Shown here: piece after piece, positions 45,141-56,400 of the stretch
Numbering within the stretch: position 1 is the first letter of the stretch
How the letters are laid out: each line of letters starts with the position of its first letter
Assembly (NCBI RefSeq): GCF_002833405.1
Contig: NZ_CP025135.1
Location: forward strand, 2,151,501 to 2,215,500
Source of the DNA: Planococcus sp. MB-3u-03
GTDB lineage: Bacteria > Bacillota > Bacilli > Bacillales_A > Planococcaceae
Reading direction: 5' to 3'
Length of the DNA stretch: 64,000 nt
Notes under the pieces: model-generated
Database searches by the model: none
What the model was told of the DNA's origin: nothing
Seen by the model: the letters and a program-made list of their open reading frames with translations, nothing else
Program-made: the position numbers and the translations under genes

Positions 45141-45908
45141 TTATTCGCTTAACCGGTCGGCGATCCAAGCAGTCGCGGAAAGCATTCCTTTGCGGCTGAC
45201 CGCGTGCGCCGCTTCTGTTTCTTTCATGAATGCCAGTCGTTCCGGATAGGCGGCATAATCCTGCTGCAATGCATGGAAAAGCCGGTTAGTCGGTTCAAAA
45301 GGAACGGTCGGGTCTTTTACGCCATGCCAGAAAAAGACCGGGCGCCCGCCAAAGGATTGGCGGTTCAAACTGATATCAAAACGGGACAGGGCCTGAAGCA
45401 TGCCTTCTCGTTCCTCATCGGTGAGCGGCAAGTCAAAACCACGCGACTCGTATTGCCGCATTTGGGCTTTCGCAAGCTCCACATAATTTCCGGAACCCAT
45501 CATGACAGCTGCCGCTTTGATCCATGGATGGGCCGTCAATGCGCCGAGCGTCGTGATGCCGCCCATAGATGTGCCTCCGACAGCCGGTTCCCCACTGGTC
45601 AATTGGCGCTTGTGCAATTCTTCGTGCAAAAATCCGAGTTCTTCGATGGACGTCAAGACAATTTCCCAAAAGCGCAGGCTGATCTGGACTTCATCTAGCG
45701 ATTGATCCCGCTCTCCATGAAGCAGCGCATCCGGCAAGATGACACGGACCCCTTTTTTAGCCCATTGCCAGGCATAATGCAAATTATGTTCTTTGGCACT
45801 CGTATGCCCGTGCAGAAAAATGACAGTCGGCAATGGACCGCCCGCGTGGCCTTCAGGTGTTATATGTAAGATCGGGATATTTCCCCATAATTCATTTGCT
45901 ACTTTCAT
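45141..45908 (-). CDS. yitV: Alpha/beta-hydrolase (YitV-like putative esterase)
   Basis: A 255-residue serine hydrolase with the oxyanion strand VIFLHGHTSAKEHN, nucleophile elbow GGTSMGGITT, acidic residue region HGVKDPTVPFEPTNR and a late His in EAAHAVSRKG. The ATG at 45908 is chosen because GAGGAG lies 9 nt upstream; the GTG three codons earlier abuts that site. It is divergent from yitU. The substrate is unknown. Confidence 0.9.
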   Translation of the reverse strand: MKVANELWGNIPILHITPEGHAGGPLPTVIFLHGHTSAKEHNLHYAWQWAKKGVRVILPDALLHGERDQSLDEVQISLRFWEIVLTSIEELGFLHEELHKRQLTSGEPAVGGTSMGGITTLGALTAHPWIKAAAVMMGSGNYVELAKAQMRQYESRGFDLPLTDEEREGMLQALSRFDISLNRQSFGGRPVFFWHGVKDPTVPFEPTNRLFHALQQDYAAYPERLAFMKETEAAHAVSRKGMLSATAWIADRLSE

Positions 45909-46044
45909 GCGCTTCACTCCTCACCCTAAATCCTACCAATTTTTCTTTGTTCCCGCAAATTCCGGCATTGCCGTCAGGTTTTTTTGACGGATAGCCTCTA
46001 TTATCGCTAAACTGAAGGTAGATAGAAGGGAGCCGGATTTTTAT

Positions 46045-46857
46045 ATGAAACAACATTTAATCGTACTCGACTTGGACGGAACATTATTGACCGACCAAAA
46101 AGTCATTTCACCTAAAACCAAGACCATTTTGAATCAAGCCCAACAAGCAGGCCACCAGGTCATGATCGCGACTGGGCGTCCATACCGCGCAAGTGAAATC
46201 TATTACCGCGAACTCGGCCTCAACACGCCGATCGTCAATTTCAATGGAGCTTTTGTCCATCACCCGAACGACGAACGCTGGGGTCTGCACCATACGCCGA
46301 TCGGCTTGGATGTCGTACACGAAGTCGTCGAATCGATGCACGCTTTCGATTTCCACAACATCGTCGCGGAAGTATTGGATGATGTCTATGTCCACCACCA
46401 TGATGAGAAACTGATGGATATCTTCAGTTTTGGTGACCCGAGCATCACGACTGGGGATTTGCGCAATTATTTAAAAACCGATCCGACGTCGATGCTCATC
46501 CATGCACCATACGAAAAAGTCCATGCCATTCACGACCACCTATCGGAAGTGCATGCGGAAGTCATTGACCATCGCCGCTGGGGCGCACCTTGGCACGTCA
46601 TTGAAATTGTCCGCTCGGGCATGAACAAAGCTGTCGGCATCGACCGTGTCTCAAAATCACTGGGCATCGCGAAAGAGCATATCATCGCATTCGGCGATGA
46701 AGACAACGATCTGGAAATGCTGGACTTTGCAGGAGTTGGGGTTGCGATGGGCAATGCCATAGCCCCGTTGAAAAACATCGCCAACGAAATCACCTTGACC
46801 AATAATGAAGACGGCATCGCTGAATTGCTGATGGACCGCTTGAAACTGAAAATCTAA
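46045..46857 (+). CDS. yitU: HAD-superfamily (Cof-type) phosphatase YitU
   Basis: A 270-residue HAD hydrolase with motif I VLDLDGTLL (nucleophile Asp), motif II MIATGRPY, a Lys region in VRSGMNKAVGIDR, and the metal-binding motif GDEDNDLEML. The Cof-type C2 cap lies in the middle. In B. subtilis such enzymes dephosphorylate flavin precursors or sugar phosphates; this substrate is not proven. degV starts 13 bp downstream and is likely cotranscribed. Confidence 0.92.
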   Translation: MKQHLIVLDLDGTLLTDQKVISPKTKTILNQAQQAGHQVMIATGRPYRASEIYYRELGLNTPIVNFNGAFVHHPNDERWGLHHTPIGLDVVHEVVESMHAFDFHNIVAEVLDDVYVHHHDEKLMDIFSFGDPSITTGDLRNYLKTDPTSMLIHAPYEKVHAIHDHLSEVHAEVIDHRRWGAPWHVIEIVRSGMNKAVGIDRVSKSLGIAKEHIIAFGDEDNDLEMLDFAGVGVAMGNAIAPLKNIANEITLTNNEDGIAELLMDRLKLKI

Positions 46858-46870
46858 AGGAGGAAGATCC

Positions 46871-47720
46871 ATGAGATTATTTGCAGATAGCGCATCTGAT
46901 TTACCGAAAGCTTTTTTTGAGCAGGAGCAGGTCGTCCTGTTCCCTTTGCGCGTCCATATCGGAGACGCCGAGTACGAAGACATCCGGACAATCGATTCCA
47001 TGAAAGTCTATGATGCCATCCGCTCCGGCATCCATCCAAAAACGTCTCAAGCGTCTCCGGAAGAAATGCTCAAGGCATTCGAACAATTGGCAAAAGATAA
47101 AGAAGCGGGATTCTATATTGCCTTTTCCTCGGAATTGTCCGGTACCTATGCGACAGCAGTGATGGTGGCAGATCAAGTGCGCGAAGAATACCCGGATTTG
47201 AACTTGACGATCGTCGATTCCAAAGCGGCTTCACTCGGCTACGGACTGCTCGTCAAAGAAGCCGTGAAATTGCGCAATGCCGGTGAAAACCATGATGCGA
47301 TCATCCAAAAAGTGCGTTTCAAGGCCGACCATCTCGAAAGCCTGTTCACGGTTGAAGATCTGGATTACATGGCGAAAGGCGGCCGTATTTCAAAAGGCAG
47401 CGCATTCGTCGGCGGCTTATTGAATATCAAGCCTTTGCTTCATGTCGAAGACGGCAAGCTCGTGCCGATTGAAAATTACGCGGGCGCAAAAAGTCATCAA
47501 GCGGATGATCGAACTGATGAAAGAGCGCGGCAGCAATTTGGACCAGCAAGTGATCGCCATCAGCCACGCCGATGACCTGGAGTTTGCCAATGCCCTGAAA
47601 GGCGAAATCGAAGCTGCTTACAACCCGAAAGAAATCGAAATCCACATGGTCGGTTCCGTAATCGGCGCACATACAGGACCTGGCACGCTCGCCTTATTCT
47701 TCTATAATAAAACCGATTGA
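46871..47720 (+). CDS. degV: DegV-family fatty-acid-binding protein (two frameshifts here)
   Basis: DegV proteins (FakB relatives) bind a fatty acid for phosphorylation by FakA. The N-terminal signature is FADSASDLPKAFF, and FSSELSGTYATAV and YMAKGGRISKGSAFVGGLL are typical. The frame breaks at 47472-47475 (A4 should be A5) and 47488-47492 (A5 should be A6). With both repairs the sequence reads VPIEKLRGRKKVIKRMIEL and runs to GPGTLALFFYNKTD, about 283 residues. GGAGGAAGATCC precedes the ATG. The stop overlaps the ribosome site of the next gene. Confidence 0.9.
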
Positions 47721-47734
47721 GGAGTGGACTGTTG

Positions 47735-49065
47735 ATGAAAAAAGTGATTGTAGTCGGCGCGGTAGCCGGAGGTGCAACTGCAGCGGGCCAACTCCGTTTC
47801 TATGATAAGGAAATGACTATCACAGTGTACGACCGGGATTCGACAATGTCCTATGCGGCTTGCGGAACGCCATATGTAATTGGCGAAGTCATTAAGGATG
47901 AAACTTCGATCCTGATGGCCGACCCGGAACAGTTCCAGCAAAAACGCAATATCGATGTCAAGCTCGAACACGAAGTCGTGGAAATTCTCCGTTCCGAGAA
48001 AAAGATTCGCGTCCGCAACTTAAAGACGGGCGATGAGTTCCACGATTCCTATGACGTGTTGATTTTGTCTCCCGGCGGCAGCACCATCATGCCGGAGATT
48101 GAAGGCTCACAGAAGAGCCATGTATTTACGCTGCGCAGCTATGGCGATATGCAGGCCATTCATTCCTATATTCAAAGCGAAAAGCCATCTCATTGCGTCG
48201 TTTCGGGTGCCGGGTTCATCGGGCTTGAAATGGCTGAGAACCTTAAGCATCTCGGACTAGAAGTCGATATCGTCCATAAGTCGAGCGCCATCCTATCGAT
48301 TTTGGATGAGGACCTGTCGCAGCTTCTGCATGCAGAGCTGGAGAAAAACGGCGTCCAAGTCCATACCGAAACCGTCATCGAAAAAATCGATGATCGAAGC
48401 GTCGGCTTGTCCGATGGAAAGAGTCTGGAAACCGATTTTGTCATCATGAGCATCGGCTTGAAACCGAATACCGCACTCGCTGAAGATGCCGGGCTCAGCA
48501 TCGGTGAAACCGGAGGCATCCGGACCAATGAGTTCATGCAGACAGACGATGAATCGATCTACGCCATCGGGGATGCGTCGGAGAATTTCGATTTTATCAC
48601 CGGAGACCCGAAACGTGTCCCGCTCGCTGTACCTGCGCACCGGCAAGCTTTTCTTGTGGCGCAGCACATTACCGGAAATCCGATTCCGAAAAAAGGGCTG
48701 CTCGGCACTTCCGCCTTGAAAGTTTTCGGTCTGGATGCAGCGATGACTGGGCTGACTGAAACGGCGATCAAAGAAAAAGAGCTCACCGCCAAAACGGTCA
48801 TCCATACCGGAAACTCGAACGCGGGCTATTATCCGGACCATGAAAAACTGACCTTAAAAGTCCATTACAATCCTGAAACCAGACAGATTTTAGGTGCGCA
48901 ATGCGTCGGAGGCAAAGGGGTCGACAAGCGCATCGATGTAATAGCGACTGCGATTTATGGAGGATTGACCGTCGATGATTTGCAGGCGCTCGAACTATGC
49001 TACGCTCCTCCATTCTCTTGCCGAAAGATCCCGTCAATATGATCGGCTATAAAGCATTCGACTGA
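47735..49065 (+). CDS. cdr: CoA-disulfide reductase-like flavoprotein (frameshifted near the end)
   Basis: A single-Cys FAD pyridine nucleotide-disulfide oxidoreductase. It shows FAD-binding VGAVAGGATAAGQLR, active-site Cys43 in SYAACGTPYVIG, a second nucleotide fold VVSGAGFIGLEMAENL and FAD region YAIGDASENFDF. Cys43 with this spacing is the mark of CoA-disulfide reductases, which keep CoA reduced with NAD(P)H. The frame is lost between about 49008 and 49030. One added base gives APPFS...KDPVNMIGYKAFD and a TGA at 49063-49065. The ATG at 47735 has GGAGTGG upstream. It follows degV directly. Confidence 0.85.
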
Positions 49066-49075
49066 TCTTTCACTG

Positions 49076-49102
49076 AAAGCGCCTGGAAACAGGTGCTTTT
49101 TT
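49076..49102 (+). terminator. Terminator after the CoA-disulfide reductase gene
   Basis: AAAGCGCCTG/CAGGTGCTTT around GAAA (one G-U), followed by TTT on the plus strand. Confidence 0.8.
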
Positions 49103-49110
49103 CATGCAAA

Positions 49111-49147
49111 AAAGCTGTGAAACAGCTTGTTAACTGTTCACAGCTTT
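49111..49147 (-). terminator. Terminator of the GH13-like gene
   Basis: AAAGCTGTGAA/TTCACAGCTTT with an inner AACAG/CTGTT-type loop, followed by T-run on the minus strand. Confidence 0.8.
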
Positions 49148-49151
49148 TTGA

Positions 49152-50601
49152 TTATTTATTCTGTTTTGCTGCTTCATCAGCTTTCCGCTGCTTGCCCTTT
49201 TTCCAGACAATCCATAAAAAGCCCATGAAAATCAAGTACATTAGCCCAAGCGTGACGATATACGCCGTATTCAGCCCTCGTTTTTCAGTAATATGGTAGG
49301 TTTCCACCAATTCGCGGTCCAAGGTGAGGCGGTACTGCCCGTCTTCATCCGGACGGACGATATCGCTTTCGAACAGCCCTCGCATTTCCATTCCTTCACC
49401 GACAACCTCCGGCGCCAAACTCAAGCTTTTCGTTCCGGATGAGTTATTTATGGCAATGATCCACGACTCTTCTTCATTCGAACGCTTATAAACCATCCAG
49501 CCCTCTTCTTCATGAAGCAGCTCCAAATCGCCCGTGCGCAATGCTTCAGATGAATTGCGCAATGAGTTCAGATTGGTGATGTAGTCGATCAATTCCTTTT
49601 CGACTGCCATATCTAAAATCTGATGTGATTCCGGCAACGCTTCGCCGTTCATCGCAGTTTCAGAACCGTATTGGACGACCGGAATGCCTGGCATCGTCAA
49701 TAATTGCGCGAATAGCATACGCCAACGGGTCGGCGGATAGCCTCTTGATTCGACGATGTCCGATGTAAAGCGTGAACCGTCGAGTGAATCGACTCGGATC
49801 AATTTGCCTTCCGTTTGCTGCATCAATTCAGGGACATCGGCCAAAGACTGGTCAAAATTGCGATAGCTGTCGCGGAGCGTCTGTTCTACCCCTTCCTGCA
49901 CTACCGCATCAAATCCGGTCTGGTTCTCCATTTCCGCATCTGCCAATACATAAAAACCTTCCTGCTGCTTCATGGCTGCGGAGAAGTTTTCGACAAATGC
50001 AGGGTCCAGTTCCTCTGAATCCTGCAAGCGGACTCCGTCTATTCCGTATGTATCGCGGAAGTCGCTGAACATTTCAATCAAGGCTTGTTGGACTTCTTCC
50101 TTGCTTGTATCGAGCGCAAGTGTCTGGTCGTCGTTATCAGTAAACCAATCAGGATTTTCCTGTGCCCACACATGATCTGCACTCACTTCTTGCGTCGGCA
50201 AGTCGACGATGGCTTTCATCTCGCCTTCATGCACTTCATCGATGAGCGACTGGAATTCTTCCGCCGTTCCGAAATGGCGTTCCAACTGGCTATAATCCAG
50301 CACTTGCCGCCCATCATAGCTTGCAGTCTGAAAGACTGACCCGACCGACAGCACCGTAAAGCCCATATCCCGGACGTGTGCAAGTTCGCTTTCCATCCCT
50401 GAGAAATCACCGCCGCTGAACGATGCGGGATCGGTGGAGTCCACTTCGTAATCGTTCTGAATCTGTTTATTGAAATAGCGGTCTACGAGCACGTCGTAGA
50501 TGCTTTCGTCTTCGATTGTGCGGGTCTCTTCAGCTGCCACACTAGTTGTTGACGGCAATAGCAATGCTGCTGCCAACGCCCAAATCATAGTTTTTCTTCA
50601 A
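49152..50601 (-). CDS. Membrane-anchored GH13 (alpha-amylase-like) protein with degenerate active site
   Basis: A signal peptide, a GH13 barrel (SIYDVLVDRYFN, FSGGDFSGMESELAHVRDMGF), an all-beta C domain and a C-terminal helix (TAYIVTLGLMYLIFMGFLWI) followed by a basic tail, so it is anchored at both ends or by the C-terminus. The catalytic regions are altered. Region I is DLPTQEVSADH instead of D-x-x-x-N-H. Region II is DGVRLQDSEEL, with Gln for the nucleophile Asp. Region III is VLADAEMEN, lacking Gly-Glu. Region IV is SLDGSRF, lacking the His of NHD. It is probably not an active amylase. The TTG at 50601 has AAGGAGGAG but needs two more A in the run at 50591-50595 to reach this frame. Confidence 0.85.
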
Positions 50602-50773
50602 GTCCGTACTCCTCCTTCAATGAGGCCAAGATGATGCTCACCCGGTCTATTTTATCAAACTCGCCTGTCTGCCGCTATGTCATATTCGTGAAAGCGCTGC
50701 TGTTTGTGCCTAGTTTCGTCCAAACTGTGAAATCCCCGAGACGAATGGCCTATTTTCACTATTTCGATCACAA

Positions 50774-50824
50774 CAAAAAAACTGCACGTTCCCCGTCAGT
50801 AAAAACCAACAAAGAACGTGCAGC
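50774..50824 (-). terminator. Terminator of yisL
   Basis: CTGCACGTTC/GAACGTGCAG with a 22-nt loop, followed by seven T on the minus strand. Confidence 0.85.
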
Positions 50825-50846
50825 TTTCAATTGGATGCAATGCCTA

Positions 50847-51221
50847 TTATGCCAAGAAGTTAAATCCGACAGGCAATTTGAAGCCGAGGAATAAAGTCAC
50901 GAGCAAGAATACTGCAAACAATGCCCAGAACAAGGTTACAGGCTTTTGTTTCTTGCCACGCACGAGCACCATTTCCATCATGCCGATGGTCAATAGCCCA
51001 AATAGGAATTTCAAGCCGTAAAGCATGGCATCGTATGACGAATGCTCGATGAACAATGTCAGACCGGTAATGATGATCAAAACATAGATCAGTCGTGTGA
51101 TCATGTGGACGATTTTACGTCCCTTGCTGTCGCGGTGCATAAATGCAGCCACGAGGAAAAGCACGATGCCCACTACCCACATGGTAATGTGAAGATGTGT
51201 TGTATCAGTTAAAAATCCCAA
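50847..51221 (-). CDS. yisL: DUF1516 membrane protein YisL
   Basis: A 124-residue protein with four predicted helices (about 12-27, 42-61, 68-86 and 98-116), matching YisL/DUF1516. It starts with HLHITMWVVGIVLFLVAAF; the HxH pair at the N-terminus is conserved in the family. The start is TTG with GAGGTGAG upstream. The function is unknown. It lies beside yisK, as in B. subtilis, but has its own terminator. Confidence 0.9.
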   Translation of the reverse strand: MGFLTDTTHLHITMWVVGIVLFLVAAFMHRDSKGRKIVHMITRLIYVLIIITGLTLFIEHSSYDAMLYGLKFLFGLLTIGMMEMVLVRGKKQKPVTLFWALFAVFLLVTLFLGFKLPVGFNFLA

Positions 51222-51289
51222 AAGCTCACCTCATTTAATATAGTCCCCTCAAGTTTAACACATGCAGGACAATTGGAAGTGATTGTTCC

Positions 51290-52189
51290 TTATGACAAAT
51301 GTGTGACGAGTGTGCCGATTGACTGGATCGATACTTTGATCGTATCGCCCGCTTTCAGGAACTTCGGCGGATTGAACCCTTTGCCGACACCAGCTGGGGT
51401 TCCAGTCAGGATGACATCGCCCGGTTCAAGTGCCACCGATTTGGAGATCTCTGCGATCAGTTCATCAACGCGGCGGATCATGTTTTCCGTATTGCCATTT
51501 TGGCGGACTTCGTCGTTCACTTTCGTCACGAGGGACAGATTCTGTGATTGTGGGATTTCATCCTTGGTCACCAGATACGGACCCATCGGGCAAGAGCCTG
51601 GCAAGCTTTTCCCAAGGAAATATTGCTGGTGTTTTTCCTGAAGGTCGCGAGCGGTCAAATCGAGCGCGATAGTATACCCGAATACATGATCGTAGGCCAG
51701 CTGTTTCGGGATCTTATGCCCGGCTTTGCCGATTACGACAGCGAGTTCGCCTTCGTAGTCATATGAATCGGTGATATCTGCATGTACAGAGACCGTTTCT
51801 TCATCAGCAGCGACGGTATTGGGCGCTTTCGTAAAAACGACCATATCCGTTGGTGCCTGACCGCCCATTTCTTCAGCGTGGTCAGCATAGTTCTTACCGA
51901 TGCAGATAAAGTTTTTCGGAGGTCTCGGGACAGGTGACTGCCATTCGATTTCCGAAAAAGAGTGTTTGAATTGCTCAGGGGTTTCCGATTGGACAGCCGC
52001 CTCCGTCAATTTGCGGATCTGTTCCACAAACTCCATTCCTTGCGACACTCCATCAATCAGCTTTTCCGGAAATTCCGGTAATACTTCCAGCTGCTCCTGG
52101 ATGGCGAGGACATCCCACACGGCTTCTTCTTTTTTTACCTTTGGTCCAAAACGTTCTTCTCCTTGAAAGCGAAACGATAGAAGTTTCAT
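51290..52189 (-). CDS. yisK: Fumarylacetoacetate-hydrolase-family protein YisK
   Basis: A 299-residue FAH-fold enzyme. An N-terminal domain is followed by the catalytic domain with FICIGKNYADHAEEMGG, metal ligands in YDYEGELAVVIGK and FGYTIALDLTARDLQ, and LEPGDVILTGTPAGVG. In B. subtilis YisK acts as an oxaloacetate decarboxylase and affects cell shape with Mbl; this is assumed by homology. AAAAGGAGTG precedes the ATG. It is a short single-gene unit. Confidence 0.92.
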   Translation of the reverse strand: MKLLSFRFQGEERFGPKVKKEEAVWDVLAIQEQLEVLPEFPEKLIDGVSQGMEFVEQIRKLTEAAVQSETPEQFKHSFSEIEWQSPVPRPPKNFICIGKNYADHAEEMGGQAPTDMVVFTKAPNTVAADEETVSVHADITDSYDYEGELAVVIGKAGHKIPKQLAYDHVFGYTIALDLTARDLQEKHQQYFLGKSLPGSCPMGPYLVTKDEIPQSQNLSLVTKVNDEVRQNGNTENMIRRVDELIAEISKSVALEPGDVILTGTPAGVGKGFNPPKFLKAGDTIKVSIQSIGTLVTHLS

Positions 52190-52232
52190 TCGTCAAACAC
52201 TCCTTTTCTGTGATTGCATTCATTATACACAT

Positions 52233-53411
52233 TCAGCGTTTTGAATTGTTGCTTTTTTCAAAATTATTTCCGTAAGTCCAACGGCGCCAGACCATTTCGA
52301 TCGGCCCCCGTTTGAATTTACTGAACCACAGTTCTGCAAAGATCAATTGAACAACGAATATACCGACAGCGATCAAGGTTCCGGTCAACAGATCCACTTG
52401 GCCGTATAAGCCCAGGCCGAAGGAATAGAAAATGCTCGTCGCGATGATCGATTGCGTGATGTAGATGGTCATCGACATCCTGCCCGCTTTGACTAGCGGC
52501 GATAGAGCCTTCATGAATTTCAGATTCAGCGACAATAAGGCAATGATTCCGGCATAACCGATCGAAACAAGCGGCCCGCCGAACATCTCCTGGACATACT
52601 GATAGGCATAATTCTTATCGAAGAGGTACGGGGTCGATTTCAGCAGCAACCCGACTGTAAGCGACCCGACAGCAAGCATGAGCCAGGTCTTTTTCTTGGC
52701 AGCTGCTTGTTCGATCATCCGCCATTTCGCCGCTGCCGCCCCGATCATCATGAGTGGCAGAATGGTGACAGTCAAGATGATGAAGCTAAACGGATTATTG
52801 ACATAATACCAATCCGTTAAACGCCGGCTGAATATTTCAGCGAAATTGCCCGATTGATAGGCAGCTACCGATTGCTCGGCTTCCTGATAGCCGATATAGA
52901 TGTTCGGGTCGACCATGACCGCTAAAAACATGATGACGGTAAACATTAGATGCGGAAGCGTATACAGCAAGACCCCAAGGCCAAGAAGCCAAGCGGGCGA
53001 AAGCCGCAGCATTCCGATCAATAATAAGCCCATGAGCGCATAAGTGATCAAAATATCCCCATACCAGATTAAAAAGGCATGGACGATCCCGAATGCCAGC
53101 AAGATCAATAAACGCTTGACGGCAACTGGCATAAACGGCTGCCCATAATCTTGGGCGCGCAAAAATTGCATCATCAGCCCATAGCCGAACAGCATCGAGA
53201 ATAACGGATAAAAACTTGCCTGGACGAAAATGTCCAAACCGGTGAAAATGGTTTGATCCATATTTCCGCTGAACCATTTATACGGATCGATATAACTTAA
53301 AGGCGTGTGGAAGGCCAGCATATTGATGAGCAGGATTCCGAATAATGAAAATCCCCTCATCAAATCGATGGCGTCCACCCGTTCACGTAAAGAGATCGGC
53401 TGTAATTTCAA
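52233..53411 (-). CDS. DUF418 family membrane protein
   Basis: A 392-residue polytopic membrane protein of the DUF418 family. The N-terminal motif RERVDAIDLMRGFSLFGILLINMLAF is typical, and the C-terminal region MTIYITQSIIATSIFYSFGLGLYG and QLIFAELWFSKFKRGPIEMVWR contains the family signature. About ten helices are predicted. The start is TTG with AGGAGG six nt upstream, 10 bp after the addA stop, so it is probably the last gene of the addBA transcript. The function is unknown. Confidence 0.9.
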   Translation of the reverse strand: MKLQPISLRERVDAIDLMRGFSLFGILLINMLAFHTPLSYIDPYKWFSGNMDQTIFTGLDIFVQASFYPLFSMLFGYGLMMQFLRAQDYGQPFMPVAVKRLLILLAFGIVHAFLIWYGDILITYALMGLLLIGMLRLSPAWLLGLGVLLYTLPHLMFTVIMFLAVMVDPNIYIGYQEAEQSVAAYQSGNFAEIFSRRLTDWYYVNNPFSFIILTVTILPLMMIGAAAAKWRMIEQAAAKKKTWLMLAVGSLTVGLLLKSTPYLFDKNYAYQYVQEMFGGPLVSIGYAGIIALLSLNLKFMKALSPLVKAGRMSMTIYITQSIIATSIFYSFGLGLYGQVDLLTGTLIAVGIFVVQLIFAELWFSKFKRGPIEMVWRRWTYGNNFEKSNNSKR

Positions 53412-53421
53412 AATAATCCTC

Positions 53422-56400
53422 CTAGACTTCCACTTCTTCATTTGTCGAGAATAAATACAAGACACGCTGTTTTATCGCAATGCGCAAAATCGCTTCCACC
53501 GCTTCTTGGTAAACCGATAATTGGATGGAATAGCGCTCTTTCATGGCCGATTGGACATTGGCCATCCCGCGGGTTTGATCCGTTTTATAATCGAGCAGGA
53601 TCCATTCCCCGTCTTCCTTGAACAGGCAATCGACGATCCCTTGGACGATCTGATGGTCGCCGTCTTCATCAGCACGTGCATACGTGAAAGGAACTTCCCG
53701 TCTGACATCCTCGGCGTTCATCAGGCGCTGTGCAATCGTACTATGGAAAAAAGCTTCGACTTGTTCAGCTTTGACAGCCTGCGCTTCTTCCTTCGTAAGA
53801 ATTTCCCGTCCTGTCAACTCGTCGAGAAATTGACGGATCTCCTCTACATCCATCTGCCGATCAAGTGGCAAATGCTGCATGACGGTATGCACTGCCGTAC
53901 CGATATCTGCAGCTGACAGTTTGCGGTCCATCAGGAAATCCGGGCGATGCGGCGCTTTCTTTTGTGCTTTCGGTTGATAGTTCTGGATGAACGATTCCGG
54001 CTCATCCGAACGCTGCAATAACTGCAGCCTCTTCATTTCCGTCACCGATTGCTTGGAACGTTTTTCGACAGCTGCCTGATGGGGATAGGTAAAATCGAAA
54101 CGGCTGCGAATCAGTTCTGCATCTGCTTCTGCTTCCGGCCTGTCTTTTTCCGCTTCGAGCAAAGGCTGCGGCTCTTCCAAGGAAACGGTCTCGACAATAT
54201 CGATCTGAAAGCGTGAATGATGCTCGAGCACTTCACCGCCTACATGCAGTTCTTCGGCATCGGGATGCCTGGACACGGCTGGGCCGATCCAATCCAAATA
54301 AGATTTTGCACGCGAACGTTTAAAGTCAGGCAACAGCACGTCGCCCGAGGCGGTCTTCCACTTCTCCAGTAAGCGGTCGATGTCTTTTATAGAGGCAGTT
54401 AAGTAGAGCTTTTCTTTCGCACGCGTCATCGCTACATACAAGACCCGCATTTCTTCAGCCTTCATCTGCAATTGCTTCATCTCTTTAACGGCGAGATAAG
54501 GCAGTGAGGTATATTCGATGCGTGTATCGGGATTGACTGCCTTGACCGCAAGCCCATATTGCTGGTCGAATAAATACGGTTTGTGGAAATCCATTTCATT
54601 GAATGGCCTTCCTGTCCCTGCGAAAAAGACGATCGGAAATTCCAAGCCTTTCGATTTATGGACGGTCATGAGCCGCACGACATTTTCCTTTTCGCTCAAT
54701 GATTTTGCCGTCCCAAGATCATCCCCGCGTTCCCTCATGCGGTCGATAAAGCGCAGGAACCGGAACAATCCGCGAAAAGCGGTTTTTTCGTATTCGAGCG
54801 CACGGTCATGCAGGGCACGCAGATTTGCTTGGCGCTGCTTGCCGTTCGACATAGCACCCGCCATCTCATAGTAATTCGTATCCAGGTACACTTTCCAAAT
54901 CAACTCCGACAACGAGCCCCTGCGCGCCAAATCCCGCCAAGTGCGGAGGCTGTTCGTGAAACGGGCCAGCTTAATGCGAGTGGCTTCATCCATGGTACCG
55001 ATGCGGATAAACGCTTTCAATGCATCGTAAAAAGTGCCTTTCGTATCGGCAAGGCGGATCGCTGCCAATTCATTTTCCTGAAGGCCGAAAAACGGCGCCC
55101 GGAGAACGGCGGCAAGCGGAATATCCTGGTACGGATTATCGATGACGCGCAATGTATTGAGCATGATCATCACTTCGAGAGCATCGAAATACCCGCCGCT
55201 CAACTCCGCATAAAGCGGAACACCAGCCATTTTGAATTCATCGGAAAAGTCACCCGACCAAGTCATCGAACGCATCAATACGACAATGTCGCGGTATTCA
55301 AGCGGACGCTCTTTTCCGCTCCATGGATCGTGAACGAGGGTTCCCGCATCCATCATATGGCGGATCTTTTGCGCAATCCAACGAGCTTCCCATTGCGACT
55401 TGTCCATATCAACGGGCATTTCTTCCCCTTCTTCCGTTTCCGGTTCATGGATGAGCGTCAAATGGATTGGCACATCCCCTTCCGGATATGGCGCTTTCGG
55501 CTTCAATGCCGCATCTTCATCGTAGCTGATTTCACCGACGCGCTCGCCCATGATCTGCGAAAAGATGTAATTGGTTCCATCGAGCACTTCTTTTCGGCTC
55601 CTGAAATTGGCATTCAAATCGATTCGCAGGCCCGTTCCTTGAGCTTCACGGCTAAAGCGGGAATACTTGCCTAAGAACAGCATCGGCTCCGCCAGACGGA
55701 AGCGGTAGATGGACTGTTTCACATCCCCCACCATGAATAAATTGCCGTCTTGTTCAGATCCCGACTTTACAAGGCTGAGGATCGTTTCCTGCAGCATATT
55801 CGTATCTTGGTATTCATCGACCAAGACTTCCTTGAAGCGTGTTCGGTAATCCTGTGCTATCGCGGAAGCTTCCCCGCCATCGCTCAGGATTTCCAGTGCA
55901 TAATGCTCCAAATCCGAGAAATCCACCAAACCGCGGTCGATTTTAAGGGCTTTGTAATCTTCTGCAAAGCGCTTTGTCAAATCGACCAATGTCCTCATGA
56001 GTGGCGCCATTTCGCGCATTTCCTCAAGCAGACGCTCGGGGGCGCGGGTGAAATACCCCTCTTTCACGTCATTGAACAGTTTTTTCGCTTCATTTCTCCG
56101 TGCTTTCGCTTCTTCTGCCAACTGCGGGTCACAGGAATCTTTTTTCACGGATGCCAAACGCTCCCATTTAATGTTTCGTGCATAAGCATGAAGCGATGCC
56201 CAAGATTCATCCAATGCATCGAGTGCGGCACGGATCAGCGTGGCGTCCATCCGGAAATTCTCTTCCAGTATGTCGGGGCCGTCCGGACGGGTGGCCAACT
56301 CCCACCCTTCATCAAGCAAGTCAAGCGCCGCTTCGAAACTATGACGTATCGTCATCTTCAGATCTTCCATGAACGGCAACTCATCAATTGTGGCATGTTC

